DNA of 64,000 nt from assembly GCA_019279435.1 (NCBI GenBank), contig JAAALK010000079.1:82888162-82952161 (forward strand), written 5' to 3'. Shown here one piece after another: positions 32,301-44,375 of the stretch. The position numbers and the translations under genes were made by a program. The notes under the pieces were generated by a model that was not told the origin of the DNA, ran no database searches, and worked only from the letters and a program-made list of their open reading frames with translations. Every line of letters begins with the position of its first letter. Within the stretch, counting starts at the first letter, position 1. This stretch comes from Zizania palustris. Its lineage: Eukaryota; Streptophyta; Magnoliopsida; Poales; Poaceae.

Positions 32301-33855
32301 GGGATGCTCCGGGTGGCTTACGACTGGTCATTCGAAAGGTGATGACCGCGCCTTCAGGGTTGGTCACCGTGACGGACTTGTTGGCACAGTCGATCACTCC
32401 CTTGTGCTTCATCAACCAATCCATCCCTAGTATTAGGTCAAGTCCGGTGCATTGGATGAGGACTGGCTCGGCCCGAAACAGTACTCCTTGGATGTCAATT
32501 TGAACCTTAGGACTGTATAAGCGGGCTAAGGTCCTATTGCCGGGAGTGGCAATCACCATGGAAATGGGTAGAGGGAGCACGTCCAGTTTGTTTGTTTTCA
32601 CAAAATCTTCCGAGACGAAGGAGTGGGTTGCTCCAGAGTCAAATAATATTACGGCCGGTACGGAATTCGCAGTAAACGTACCGAGCACAACTTCAGGAGC
32701 CTCCTGAGCTTCCTCCGCGCTGATGTGGTTGACGCGGGCACGAACTGCCTGGTTGGGGGCCACGCCTTGAGCTTGCTTGGGGTGAGGACACTGGTGCAAA
32801 TAGTGCCCTTCCTTGCGGCAGTTGAAGCAGACGACCGGCCTCCCTTGGCGATCCTTCAAGATCGGGGCCTTGGCAGCTGGTGTCGGCTGAGCGGGAGGAG
32901 CTGGTGGAGCGGGGTGAGGATGCCCGGCGTTGGATCCACCGGCGGCGTGAGGTGGCCTGTAGGCGGGCCGAGGATGGTAGGCAGGCGCTGGTGGCGGAGG
33001 GACGAAGTGGGGCCTCTGGGAGTTCGCCTGCTGATGCTTGAAGGCGATCATCTTCCTCTTCTTGAGGTCCAGCTTGTTCTGCTCAGTCTCTTGAATGAGC
33101 GCTTTGTTGACTAGCCGTTAGAAGTCGGCGTAGTCGGTGGCAATGAGCTGGATGGACAGCTCATCCTTAAGTCCCCAGAGGAACTTGGCTTGGCGGAGGG
33201 CGTCGGTGCGCACTTCCTCCGGTGCGTAGCGGGCGAGGCGGTTGAACTCATGGAGGTACTCCATGACGGTCAGGTTGCCTTGTTGCAGGTCGCGGAACTC
33301 CTGCTGTTTTACCGCGATGACACCGACAGGGACGTGGGCGGCACGAAAGGCGATGGTGAACTCCGCCCAAGTCACCACGTGGTCCTCTGGCTGGGACTCA
33401 CGATAGTTGTCCCACCATTCAGCGGCGGGACCCTGGAGCTGGTGAGTGGCGAAGGCCACTCCCTCCCGGTCGGAGCAGCGGAGGAGGTCGAGCTTCTTTC
33501 CGATGGTGCGAAGCCAATCTCCGGCCTCCATCGGGTTGGTGGTGCTCGAGAAGACGGGCGGGCGTACGCGCAGGAACTCTGAGAGTTGCGGAGCGGGCGC
33601 GGGTGCTGGTGCGCGAGGGGCGGGTTCCCCGTTCTGCAGACGGTCCAACTAAGCCTGTTGGTTTTGCATTTGGGTGAGGAGGGCGGTGATCAGTTGGTTT
33701 TGATTCGCCATCATCTCCGCCAAGGTGGGGTGGTTGGCGGAAGGCGACCCAGACTGACGCGGGCCCATTGCACCCCAGTTGGGCACAACACCCTCGGGCG
33801 CATCACGGCTTCCTCCTGCTCCGTTGTTGGAGCCGGTGTTCTGGTGGTCGGCCAT
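29389..33855 (-). pseudogene. gag-pol polyprotein of the Tekay-type element, one frame with four nonsense codons
   Basis: A single frame of 1489 codons from the ATG at 33855 to the TAA at 29389-29391, interrupted only by TAG 33649, TAA 33118, TAA 31156 and TAG 29575; no frameshift. Gag occupies the first 330 or so residues. A CCHC knuckle (CFNCRKEGHYLHQC) lies near residue 345 and the protease motif LFDSGATHSF near 405. RT includes FIDDILVYSK, and RNase H follows. The integrase has a zinc-binding H/H/CDTC segment and a DDE core (GMDFITG, SDRGSQF, TERVNQ). After the TAG at 29575 the frame continues into a chromodomain (aromatic and EEATWE-like features: VQWNNHP, ATWEKEDEL). The chromodomain would guide integration to heterochromatin. 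The stops fall in gag, at the gag/knuckle boundary, in RNase H and before the chromodomain. Confidence 0.93.
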
Positions 33856-34054
33856 CTTCTGAATATACATAGTGATAAGGCAGAAGATGACGAAACAATA
33901 ATACAACCAAAAATATCATATAAGATTCAAGCACATAAATGGAGTGGTAGAAATTGTTCATTACAATCAAGTTTTTATTCTACCCACAACACACTCGTCG
34001 TGGGTAGCACCACATACAAAATCATGCTTTTTATTAAATAGCGACTCCTAACGC

Positions 34055-34834
34055 CTACTCGCCACCGGAGGCGGTCTCCGTGCTCTCGGAACCACGAGTA
34101 CGCGGCTCCGAAGGGATGGTGGGCTCGAGAAAATTCTCGATGATGGAGTCGGAGACGAGGCCGGGGCGTGGTGCAGGGGCGTTGGTGGAGAGTCTGGCTG
34201 GGGAGGGTCGTGGCGGGATCCTCTTGGGGTGAGGGAGGGGCTCACAGATGGGCTTCTTCTTCCTTGGAACAAGAGGAACCATCTCCGCAATATCCTTCTG
34301 CAGCTGCATGATCTTGCGCTGCAGTTCGCCGTTCTGTTGGATAAAGTTCTTCGTTTCTTCACGAAGCAACTCAACCGCCTCATGGTGCTCGTCGGCGTCG
34401 AGCACCGCCTCGGTGTGGAGATCATCCATGGCCTGTAGAAGACGCGACTGCCGGGCCATGACCGGATCACGCACAGAGTGAACTCCGAGGTAGATGCTAC
34501 GGTGGGCTCCGGGAGTACGCTTCGGCACGAGCCGGAAGGATGAGTTCTGAAGACGATTGTCGTAGATCATCCTCAGCTCCATGAGGGCCTGGAGGGCGAC
34601 TCGTTGGCACGCGACGTCGAAAGTCGGGCCTCCAAGTGCGGTGGTGTAGGGCGGCAGGTGTTCCCCGGAGCTGTGGACGGTGAGGGAGACGTCGCAGGGC
34701 CCGGGGAACTCGTCGGGATACACTCCTTGGAATTCGGGTTCGAAGAGGAACCCGAGGAAGGTGAGCATCATACGGAGCTCCCGGACGAAGCCCTCGTAGT
34801 GGAGACAGTAGCTGTGAACTTGGTAGACAGGCAT
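34055..34834 (-). CDS. extra ORF upstream of gag in the Tekay-type element, 259 aa
   Basis: Intact frame between the PBS and gag, in a different frame from gag-pol, beginning MPVYQVHSYCLHYEG. It has an N-terminal globular-looking half with Cys, Tyr and Phe residues. A helical Glu/Gln/Leu-rich segment follows at about residues 140-195 (REETKNFIQQNGELQRKI, coiled-coil-like), then a basic Pro/Arg-rich tail. I know no enzymatic motif in it. An ORF in this place is recalled for some grass Del/Tekay elements, often called orf0, with unknown function. It could instead be gag-related, but there is no CCHC. It is unbroken while gag-pol has four stops. Confidence 0.7.
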   Translation of the reverse strand: MPVYQVHSYCLHYEGFVRELRMMLTFLGFLFEPEFQGVYPDEFPGPCDVSLTVHSSGEHLPPYTTALGGPTFDVACQRVALQALMELRMIYDNRLQNSSFRLVPKRTPGAHRSIYLGVHSVRDPVMARQSRLLQAMDDLHTEAVLDADEHHEAVELLREETKNFIQQNGELQRKIMQLQKDIAEMVPLVPRKKKPICEPLPHPKRIPPRPSPARLSTNAPAPRPGLVSDSIIENFLEPTIPSEPRTRGSESTETASGGE

Positions 34835-34956
34835 CTACAAAACAGCAAGTTGAATAAAAGTGAGGAGAGGAACAAAGTTTATAAAGTAGATTTTCGAGAA
34901 ATAATTTCCTGTGGCTAATGGCTAGGCGGGTCTGTTTGGCTTCCTACAGTCGAGTC

Positions 34957-34969
34957 GGCTCTGATACCA
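34957..34969 (-). other. primer binding site of the Tekay-type element
   Basis: Reads TGGTATCAGAGCC on the minus strand, three bases inside the 5' LTR; complementary to initiator tRNA-Met. Confidence 0.94.
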
Positions 34970-34972
34970 TCT

Positions 34973-37900
34973 TGTGACGCCTCGATTTATCAAATCGAGA
35001 CATTATTGAATTTCAGAAGAAAAACAATAATACAAGAGGTTCATCACGCGACAACGTACATACGACAATATCCATGGTACGCAGACCATATTTATTACAT
35101 CAAAGTTTAGTAAAAACAGTAATGAAAATAATTAGAAAGCGGCATGACGAACATCTCCTTCAGGATCTTTCTTCTCGACTGGGTCGCTACTCCAGACCGT
35201 CTTCATAGTAAACATCCTCTGTGGGGTCCAACGGGTATGAGTACAAAAAGTACTCAACAAGTCACCGCAAATGCAAGTAATAATGCAGGATAATAAACAA
35301 GGAAGGGTAATGGCTAACATTGCGGAAAAGTACAGTTTCAGTTATTGCATTTAGTGTAATCACATTTTAATCATGCGGAAAAGTAAACATGAATATCAAC
35401 AACATCAACTAACTCGAGGAGTACGTTTTACCTCCTCGCACAACAGTCCTTACATGTCAATCCATCATGCACATACATATCCAAAGTAAACTAACTGGGG
35501 GATGTCACGCAACCCGCCCTTGACCGCGGGCTCGGCTTTTCGAAAAGATTTAAGACTCTGATCAGAGATGTACTACTGTACCCACAAGGCACGCACTCAT
35601 CCCAAACGAGATGACCCATACCACGGGAACTCGTGCCAAAACCTCGATATGAGATGTTCCAAGCGATAACCACCCGCTCTAGGTTTCGCCGGCGCGCCGG
35701 GCCGCATCCCGGCTAACGTCGCACCCCCTTTTGCGCCACATTGGTACAAGTCACCCGCAGGTGCAACTTGACCCATCTCCAAATGGTGGCCTCGGTTTGG
35801 AACAACCCATACCTTAGTTAGGACTTACCCACTAGACTTGTGGTTAGTACGTAAGTGTATTGCAACGGATCCCTCAGACCGGTCCTTATAGTGCCCCGGG
35901 CGCTACCGACCAATGCCCTATCTTGCACCCGGAACCCACCATGCATACACTCACAACCATAACTCATCACCAACAGAATTCCCAAGGATAAGAAGTAACG
36001 GGGATCATATAATACAACAATTTTGCTACGACTCATCTTTATCCTATAGCGGTCGTGTCAATACATTGGACACTAGCTAATATCATTGATCATATGGTGA
36101 CAATGAGGTTAGGCGAGATAGCATGGCTTGGGTTGCACATCAAGGTCGGGGGATCCTAAATAAATATATTGTAAGGGTTTCATTTGACTAATGCATGTAT
36201 AGCCTATGAGTTTTAGCGATAGTTTAATCAAACATGGGTTCAATATGCTCAAAAGATTAGTTTGGTGACTTGCCTTGTTCAGCGAAAGGAGAGGGAGGGA
36301 CTTCGGGGAAGTACTCCGGCTCCTCGGCGACGTCGTAGTCTTTTTAATATAATAAAGTAAAATAAAATGAATATAACATTCAACCAAACAATATAACATC
36401 ACATAATAATCACATAGGGTTAAGTTGGTTTGAACAAAAATAAATCAAGTTGTTAGGGTTCTGAAATTCAGTTTATAAATGATTTTAAAAGAGATTAAAA
36501 TAAAGTGTTATCCTTTGAAAGAGGGTTTTAAAAGGGGTTATTCTTATTTTTAAGTTCTCTAATAATTTTAAAATGAAGGTTTCATAGAAAACTTAGTGGT
36601 TTGTTCATGTCAACATGAAATAAATAAATACAAACTTTACTGGGATTTAAATAATTAAATTTACATTTTTAACCTAAGGGTATTTAAATGTTCATTTAAA
36701 TAAACATGAAATGTCCAATATAAACCTACTGTTTTTATTGTATAAACAAGTAGAGAATAATATTATGAATTTTCTGAAATTGTAATGGCAATTTTTAGAG
36801 TTCAAATGCGCCAGATATGAATTTTACAAGTTTTAAACCTTTTCTGGAATTTATTTTCAAATTTTAAATCCCTCGGGTCCACGGTGAGCTAGGCCCACGG
36901 TGAACCCGCGCACTGTGCGCGTGCGCCGGGTCGATCTGGACCGTCGGATCCAGATCCGACGCGCGGGGGCGAGGCGGGGCGCGTTAAAGTGACGTGGACG
37001 GCCAGGATTAAAACATTCGAACCGGTACGCGATGGACGGCTTGGATGCGATGCGGGGTTTTAAAACTAACGGACGCACGAGATTAAAACGTACCCCTTCG
37101 CCGAGATCTAACGGATCAGATTAAATCGCACGCGGGAATTAATCGTCACCGTCAGATCCAGATCGCACGGTCGTGCGTGAATCCGACACGGCACGGGTAC
37201 ACGACCCGTGCCGGTCGTCTTCTCCGATGACGGCGAGCGGGCCAGCGGCCACGGCGAGCGACGGCGATCGAGTCTAAGGCCTAAAACGGAACGAGGGTGC
37301 CATGGGGATCATGGGGGTACCCTTGCGGTGATGAACGGTCGATGGAGCTAGGCCGGCGACGAGTGGAGGCGGTGGAGATGTTCGGGTCCTCGACGGCGAC
37401 GGCGATCCGGCGAGGTTCGTCGACGACGGAGTGGTGGCCGGCGTTGGGGAGATCCTTGCGGTTGCAGCGGTGCGGTCGGCGAGGGCGGAGGGGGACTCCG
37501 GCAACGGCGATCGACGGCTGGAGGTCGGGCGGCGGTGTTGCGCTAAAGACCGAATGGGGGGCGCTCTGTTTGGTCTGAGTTCAATTGGACGCGTGAACCG
37601 AGCGCGGCGGGGGTGAGGGGTTTATATAGGGTCGTCGGCGAGGGATAACGGGCGACGAATACAAGGAAAGGGGAGGGGAGGTCTTCAATGGCGCCGGTGA
37701 GCCTCGGCCATGCACGCGAGCGCTGATCTCGTGGTTTAATGGTGAGGGTTAACGGGGGGAAACGGTCGGGGGAACGCGGGGAATTCAATGCCGTCGAGTA
37801 ATTAAGGTGAGGGGGCCGGCGAGAGCAAATCCGAGGTGGAGCTAGGGTTTCGGCCGGTGAGGGGGGGATTTGGGGGCGGATCCCGCGGGGAAGACGGGTC

Positions 37901-38368
37901 CGACAGGTGGGCCAAGGTGGTCAGCGGGTGCGAGCGCGCGAGAGAGGGGGCTGACGGGTGGGGTTGAGGCGTCGGGCGCGCACGTGAAGAGAGGAGGGGT
38001 CGCTGACAGGCGGGGCCTGGTTGTCAGTCCGCGCGCGCGGGTGGGAGTGGGCTGGGCCGGCCGGGAGAGAGAGAAGGGAGGGGGAGGGCCCAATACTGTT
38101 TGAAACTATTTTCTGATTAAAAATAATTGCAGAAAATAGATTAAAATCTTAGGGATACTTCCAAGGTTGGTAAAATTTATAAAAATTCTCAAAAATATAT
38201 CTTGGTCTTAGGATCATATACAAAAAGTTTCACCTCCTAGTTTGGCCATCTGCTCTATGCTGTAGTTCAATTTGGAATAAAAAGGTATTTAAAGTATTTT
38301 CAGAAATATATAATCCAAGAAAGTGAATTAATAATATTTTTATTGTATTGAAAATTTGGGGTGTTACA
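34973..38368 (-). repeat. 5' LTR of the Tekay-type element
   Basis: 3396 bp, same length as the other LTR. TATA box at 37621-37628 on the minus strand. AT-rich and GC-rich halves alternate: the part around 36880-38090 is very GC-rich and the rest AT-rich. Confidence 0.95.
37621..37628 (-). promoter_or_regulatory. TATA box in the 5' LTR of the Tekay-type element
   Basis: TATATAAA on the minus strand; position-matched with 28598-28605. Confidence 0.65.
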
Positions 38369-38373
38369 TCAGG

Positions 38374-39233
38374 GTACATACCTCATTGTTGCACTAGGTT
38401 CTCTGCCCCCGTTGGAGCCTAGGAAGATGACCCAGCCACCATTGCTCGCTGGCACACACCGAGGCATGAGGTCACATGCTTGGGTTGGGCGGACCAAAAC
38501 CATCGAGGGCTGGCTCGACGGAGCCCTTCTCACCCTCGGGTAAGCAGGGGTCTCCGGCAAGCAGTATCGTGAGTGGCGCTCGGCCTCCACTACCTCAGTG
38601 CCCTCCATCACCTCTCATGCTCTTCGTCGCTCTTGCTCGTGTGCGCTCTGGTGCCTGGGGGAAATGGTTTAGGGTTTGTGGGGTGCAGTGTATTGTTTTA
38701 TTTGGCCACTGATTGTGTGTGGCCATTGATCTCAGATCAACGACCAGTGTTGATTGGGCCCAATTTTTTCCCAAGAGGGAGGGGACTTTCGTGGCCTAGA
38801 CAAAGGTTGCGGCCGGTGTGCGTGGTGCCCTAGGCCAGTGATTTTCGGTCTTTGGGCTGGGTTGTTGTGCACAGTATGGGCTAAAATTCCTTTTTATTTT
38901 TCAGAATTTTATAATTAGTTTTTCAAGTCTTCCGTTGTGTTTACACTATTTATATTCATCCATGTTCATGCTTGTTATTTTAGCATTATTTATTTTGCTG
39001 ATTAAATTTGAATCAATGTGAAATTTAATTAGTAAGAATCAATAATTTTGTCTCCTTACCAATGTTGATTATAAAGTTATTATGAATTAATTTTAATTTT
39101 TTCCAACGGTGATGTAGTATTAATTTCCTTTTAAGTATGTTACATGTTAAATTTTGACCAACGTTAATATTTTCATGTATTATATTGTGTCTATTGTTTA
39201 ACCCCCTTTGATAATTGTTCCTTATCAAAAAAC
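38374..39233 (+). other. leader region of the outer copia between the Tekay insertion and gag
   Basis: Continues 25949 once the Tekay element and one TCAGG are removed. The first half is GC-rich with short open frames, the second half (38880-39233) very AT-rich. I see no primer binding site and no gene. Confidence 0.5.
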
Positions 39234-39413
39234 ATGCTAAGTCATCTCTTCGCCATTAATCCTCTCAATGGTGAGAACTACGGTTCATGGAGAGAATACA
39301 TTGAAATAACGCTTGTGCTCTGGGATATTGATCTTGTGTTGACGCATGATTGTCCCACTGAACCTACAGAGCCAGTAGTCCATGAGGGTGAGATCCAGGA
39401 GACTTTTGCCACT
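39234..39413 (+). pseudogene. gag: N-terminal part of outer copia gag, cut by the solo LTR
   Basis: The frame opens MLSHLFAINPLNGENYGSW and carries the copia gag signature with conserved Trp residues. It is cut at 39413, where foreign LTR sequence starts, and resumes in a compatible frame at 61351. The flanking bases CCACT (39409-39413) and CCACG (61351-61355) are the likely target duplication with one mismatch. Confidence 0.8.
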
Positions 39414-40758
39414 TGTAGGACCGAGACTAGCGACCAGAGAGGGGTGAATGAGCGCAATTTAAAATTCACAAATCTTGATAAAAGCATATGCTATTACTCT
39501 CCTGTCAATTGAGATGTGAAGAGATAGTCTGAGAGAACACAAGCATTCAAGAGAGATCAAACAAATTGCTAATGACAAATGGGAGCTTCATTTTGAACTT
39601 GCTTGTGGAGTTCAAGGTTTTTGCACTAGCAATCGTAAATATTCCACAAAATAGCAAGTCCAAAAATGATCACAAAAATGATTTACCCATGACAAAGGAG
39701 AACATCAAAAGGTCAAATAATTTCGCCTTCACAAGATGCACAAGTGTTCTATGAAAAAGAAACACCTAAATCACTCATAGGCAATTCAACAAACACCTGG
39801 TGTGTAGAAAATATGAGCTTGCAGGAATTTAAACAAACACTTGGTGTGCAGAAAATATAGCCTTGTAGGAATTTAGACAAACACTTGGTGGGTAGGAAAT
39901 ATAGCCTTGCAGGAATTTAAACAAACACTTGATGTGCAGGAAATGAGAACATCTTACCTACTTACCTATGGCAGCGGAGGAAAGAAGGTGGCGACACAAT
40001 GGAGCCGGAGGCAACGCGGGCGTCGTCGCAGTGTGGGCATGGACGATGAAGGAGGTGGCTGGTGGTGCCAGGGATGGCTAGCGGCATCAACGGGTGATGG
40101 CCATTAGCGCTGATGATGAGAGCACAATGATGGGGCTGGTGGGTAAAGCTCCCCAGCGGAGAAACAAAGGTGGAAGGAGAAAGAAGGAAAAAGATATGTG
40201 AACACTCTCAAATTTTATATTTGCATTGAAATGATTTTAGTTCAGAAGTGTTATCCTAACACATAGCCTCGCCCTATCTTTTATAGCCTCAAGAGACTAA
40301 GGAAAAGACTAGACTACCCCAGGGTTACATCCACTCAATACACGACCCAATAGGCAAAAAGGTAAAATCCTACCCCTAGATACTTATCCGATGCGTAGCT
40401 TTTGTGGCTTCCACAACTTTGCATCATGATCGTCGGATCTCAAATGTGAGGTCGATGGTTTTGAGCCCAAATCGACAAAGCGCTTTTTGCCCTTGCGCCA
40501 GGTACCCAGATTGGACCACCATGACCCCACAACTCTCTTAGTCCGGCAATCGCTCGTCCGTCTACCTGAGTCACACCTAGAAAACGCCACGACAAGTCGC
40601 TTTCCACCCTTGCGTCGTGTACCTGTATTGGACCACCATGACCTCGCGGCTCCTTCATCTTGGTGATCGCATGTCCGTGTACCTGAGTCACATGATCACT
40701 GCCACGGCAAGTCCTCTTCTCTTCAAAGTGTCTCCCTTTAGAGAACCCCTTTGAAGTG

Positions 40759-41862
40759 TGTTGATGCCAATATTTGTTAAAGCCTAGAGCCCACCAAGGA
40801 TGTCGTACGGTCAACAAAACTCAAGTAGAGTCCGGTCAAAAATGGTCAAGGAAGCCCGTCCATGATGTTACAACATGACCGGATGCAGAGGAGCCGATGG
40901 AGATAAAGTTGAAAAGAAGATAAATCCAGAATCAGTTAGGATAGAGTGCTTGGACGGCAAGTCTTCGGACTATAAATATGTAACCTTAGTTAGATTAGAA
41001 ACACACATCTCTATCATAAACTACTCGGCGCATCACCATCCTTGGTTTCCAAGGATCATCCTGGCAAGGTTCGGCACTCGGAGCTGGGCTGCATCGTTTC
41101 GATCTCCGATGAAGAGTTGAGTCTCGCAACCCCCGATGACCGTATTGACTAGGTCAGTATCCTCACGGCCGCATCAGATTGATCTCTTGAGGTAAACGTT
41201 GAAACAGTACGGTCACTGATTCTCGATGTATTGGCTAGGTCTAAGGCTCAATCAGATTGATGTCTTAGATTGATGTGATCTAGGTGTGATAGTTTGAGGC
41301 TTCATCGATTATGTCCGACATCTCTTGCTACTGTATCTTTTTCATGTTGTATACCGTTCATCTAAATAAAGCATGTCTGATACTTTGATATATTATTAAG
41401 ATCATCATGATTAGCTACTATCTTGGTTAGGTCCGATCTAGTTATTGTGATGATTTTCATGATATAGACATGTTATCTAGCACATTTATTTATTTCTGTC
41501 GGAGTACAAGACGACAAGTTATCTTCAATTCAACGCCACATATTATTTGCCCTAGAAAAATTGATCATCGGCCTATGTGGTAACACTGACCAACTTATCG
41601 GTCGATGACACGCTCGCCCGATTTCTTCACCCCTAGTCATCGGCCCTATGGTCGATCGACATGATATTCCATGAATATCCCATCCTCATCGCGTTCATCG
41701 GCTCGATTGCCGATTGGCTATGCTATTGATCATATTTTCCTGTTTCCTTATCAGTTGCAGGGTCAAACTGATTGGCACGCCTTGAACCCATTTTTCTAAG
41801 AATGTAGGACCTACACTGGAGTTAAGAAAATCTATCAGGCCACGCGCGTGTCAAAGTGTGAC
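40759..41862 (+). repeat. 5' LTR of E2, 3' end truncated
   Basis: Aligns with 60128-61250 until GTGTGAC at about 41862. The last 18 or so bp of the other LTR have no counterpart, and gag begins 30 bp later with no primer binding site. TATA box TATAAATA at 40971-40978, and an AATAAA-type signal near 41366. Confidence 0.82.
40971..40978 (+). promoter_or_regulatory. TATA box of the E2 5' LTR
   Basis: TATAAATA at the same offset as 60339-60346 in the 3' LTR. Confidence 0.65.
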
Positions 41863-41891
41863 TAATGGGACCATACTTCAGCAATCAAGCC

Positions 41892-44375
41892 ATGGTGGGT
41901 GAACTCAATGACGACAACATCATTCCGATCACCACGGAGTCTTTGACTGAGGAACATAGGGCAGAGGTACAAAGACACGTTAACGCTTTCTAGGAGTTGT
42001 GCCTACAAGCCTACAAGATGACTCGAGCAGGTCCCATCTTGAGGGATTTGTTTCTAAGACTAGCGATGACCATGGAGATCAGTCAGCCGACAAAAAGCCC
42101 TCATGTCGGTTTCTAGGAGATCGTTGACAACACGCTTCACCACACGCTCATAAACCAATTTAGAACACTGGTCAACACCCTCCATGGACTAATCAAGAAG
42201 ACTATTGATGGCACTATAGCCCACGAACTGTTACAAGGTCTAACATATCTCCTTGATACTCAGACCAGACTGCTATAAAATCCGTAGCACTCTCGGCCGG
42301 CTCCACAGCCGCAAGGACCGACGAGGCTAGAGCAGTTGACCTTCTCGATTGGCCATGAAGGAAACATGGCAACCCAACCACCGGCCCCTACTCGTGGCTT
42401 ATTGTCGAGTTCGTCGTATAACCTTAAAAGAGGTGCATCGATGTCGTTCTCAGTGGTCGGCCCTAGGTCAATGGGATAGGAGGCCCCACAAGTCACATAT
42501 GGTGTCGCAAGGAATGTGCTGCTAGACATCGTGCCACCAAGGGCCACCTGATGGTATCTACCATAGGACTGTGAACTTTGGAGTGCATCCTTATGGTGAT
42601 GAGGGGCAAGATAGATACAACGCTGCCCGACTAGAGCAATATCAGCAAGCCCCAATGTCTGAACGGTACTCAACACCGGGACAACAAGAAGACAACTGGG
42701 TGAATTGGATCACAAAGGTTATGAAAGATCAATTTGGGCTAAAGCCCAAAGAACAAATGTACATGTATCGGCGGCCGTACCCAGAATGGTTCGATCGAGT
42801 ACCGCTACTTGGCCGATACAAGATACCTGACTTCACCAAGTTCTCGGGACAAGACTCGGTCTCCACAATCGAGCACATCAGCTGTTTCCTCACCCAGTGT
42901 AGGGAGGCATCGACTAACGAAGCGTTGAGGGTCCAATTTTTCTCACTCTCACTATCAGGATCGGCCTTCGCGTGGTTTGCTTCACTGCTGGTGGATTCCA
43001 TCAAAGGATGGGTGGATCTGGAGAAGAAGTTTGATCAATATTTCTTTGCCGGCATTCAAGAAATGAATCTCACCAATTTGACGACCGTAAAGCAAAGAAT
43101 GGACGAGTCAGTGCAAGATTATATCTAGAGGTTCCGAAACGTATGAAGCAGATGCTATAGTTTGAGCCTCAGTGATACCCAGTTGGTGGAGTTGGCATTT
43201 TAGGTACTCTTGAACCAAATTAAGGAGATATTTACATCACATGAGTTTGAGAGCCTCTCCCAACTGGTGCAAATGGTATCGGCACATGAGAGCCGATTCC
43301 AAGAAGCCAATAGAAACAAGTATCAGAAGAAGGTGGCATACACTCAGGTATACCATTCGGACTCCGATGAGAACAATGACTCAGATGCAGAAGTCGGTAT
43401 GGCCGAATGGTCTAGAAACAAAAGCAAGTTGCATGCCCTTGGGTGAAACCGGCCGAGAAAGAGGAAAAGTACGACTTCGACATCAGAAAGGCCGATAAAA
43501 TATTCAATCTATTGCTCAATGAAAAGGAGATCCACTTGTCACCTGGCCATGTGATACCACCTACCGATGAACTGAAGAAGAGGAAATACTGCAAATGGCA
43601 CAATTCCTCATCTCATCAAACTAACGGGTGCAAAGTGTTCAGGCAGCAGATCTAATCGTCCGTGGAGCACGGCCGAATCAAGTTCGATGATAGAAAGAAG
43701 CCGATAAATATTGACTGTCATCCATTTCCTGTCAACATGGTGCACACATACCATGCTGACGATCGGCGTACAAGGAAAAGTAAACGAGCTGGTAGCAATG
43801 TCGCTTCCTCTGATCTCATCAGGAAATATCAAAGGAAGTCGAAGGAGAAGATGGATAGTGAAGACAACCATGACTACTCACGTTTCAATCCACATTAGAA
43901 TTGTGAGTTTTTCAGGCTTTGCTGGAATGAAGGGCTGCATCTACCATCAATGGATGACTGCCCGGGATGTGGTGCCAAGAGTACGTCACAAGACGGTCAT
44001 CGGCCATGTAGCATCAACACAAGGACATATGATCGAGAAGCCGTTCACCAAAGATTGTCGCCACCATGGGTTTCGACACTTGAAAGGCTCGGCCCCGTCA
44101 ACTCCAAGGAAATAGGCTAGCCGGCCGATGGCAATGCTGCACCAAAATAACCGCGATGGTGCCCTAGTGATATTTTCATGAGGAGTCACAAGAGAAAGGT
44201 CCAACGTATGCGGCAAAGAGAATTGAAGTCACAGAGGTGCGACGAGGAAACGGATCGGACCCGAAGGATCAAGAGTGAATGGCGACTGAAAGATAAGGCC
44301 GATCACGAAGATAAGAACATATCAGATAACAACATCAACCCAATCAATGAGGAGTTTCCCAAGATCGTCCTATAA
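41892..44375 (+). pseudogene. gag: E2 gag, degenerate
   Basis: The capsid-like core is clearest at 42571-43128. It shows PDFTKFSGQD, EHISCFLTQCREAS, FSLSLSGSAFAWF and the conserved FDQYFF and VKQRMDESVQDYI stretches typical of gypsy retrotransposon gag. The N-terminal part from 41892 (MVGELNDDNI) has stops near 41990, 42110 and 42275. C-terminal parts at 43210-43870 include YCKWHNSSSHQTNGC, a Cys/His motif found in Tat gags. A charged tail runs to 44375. Stops at 43126 and 43201 and several frame changes break it. No protease follows. The style matches RIRE2/Retand-like Tat elements from recall. Confidence 0.83.

Larger units (their letters stand above)
25950..38368 (-). mobile_element. Ty3/gypsy chromovirus, Tekay/Del-type, complete with LTRs (12419 bp)
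   Basis: Two LTRs of exactly 3396 bp (25950-29345 and 34973-38368) begin TGTGACGCC and end GTGTTACA. They are flanked by a perfect TCAGG duplication (25945-25949 and 38369-38373). Inside, read on the minus strand, are a PBS (34957-34969), an extra ORF (34055-34834), one gag-pol frame (33855 to 29389) with a C-terminal chromodomain, and a PPT (29346-29359). The chromodomain and domain order place it among chromoviruses; the extra upstream ORF is recalled from rice RIRE3/RIRE8-type elements. It inserted into the 5' region of the outer copia. Confidence 0.95.

Noticed and set aside
30121..33582. Several plus-strand frames of 76-160 codons
   Set aside because: Antisense shadows of the Tekay pol frame; no family resemblance and no splice or promoter support, unlike the E3 antisense gene.
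29346..34972. Endogenous pararetrovirus
   Set aside because: The pol has an integrase and chromodomain and the unit has LTRs, PBS, PPT and target duplication; no movement protein is seen.
39900..40820. Short basic open frames resembling small genes
   Set aside because: They fall inside the split solo LTR and have no family support.
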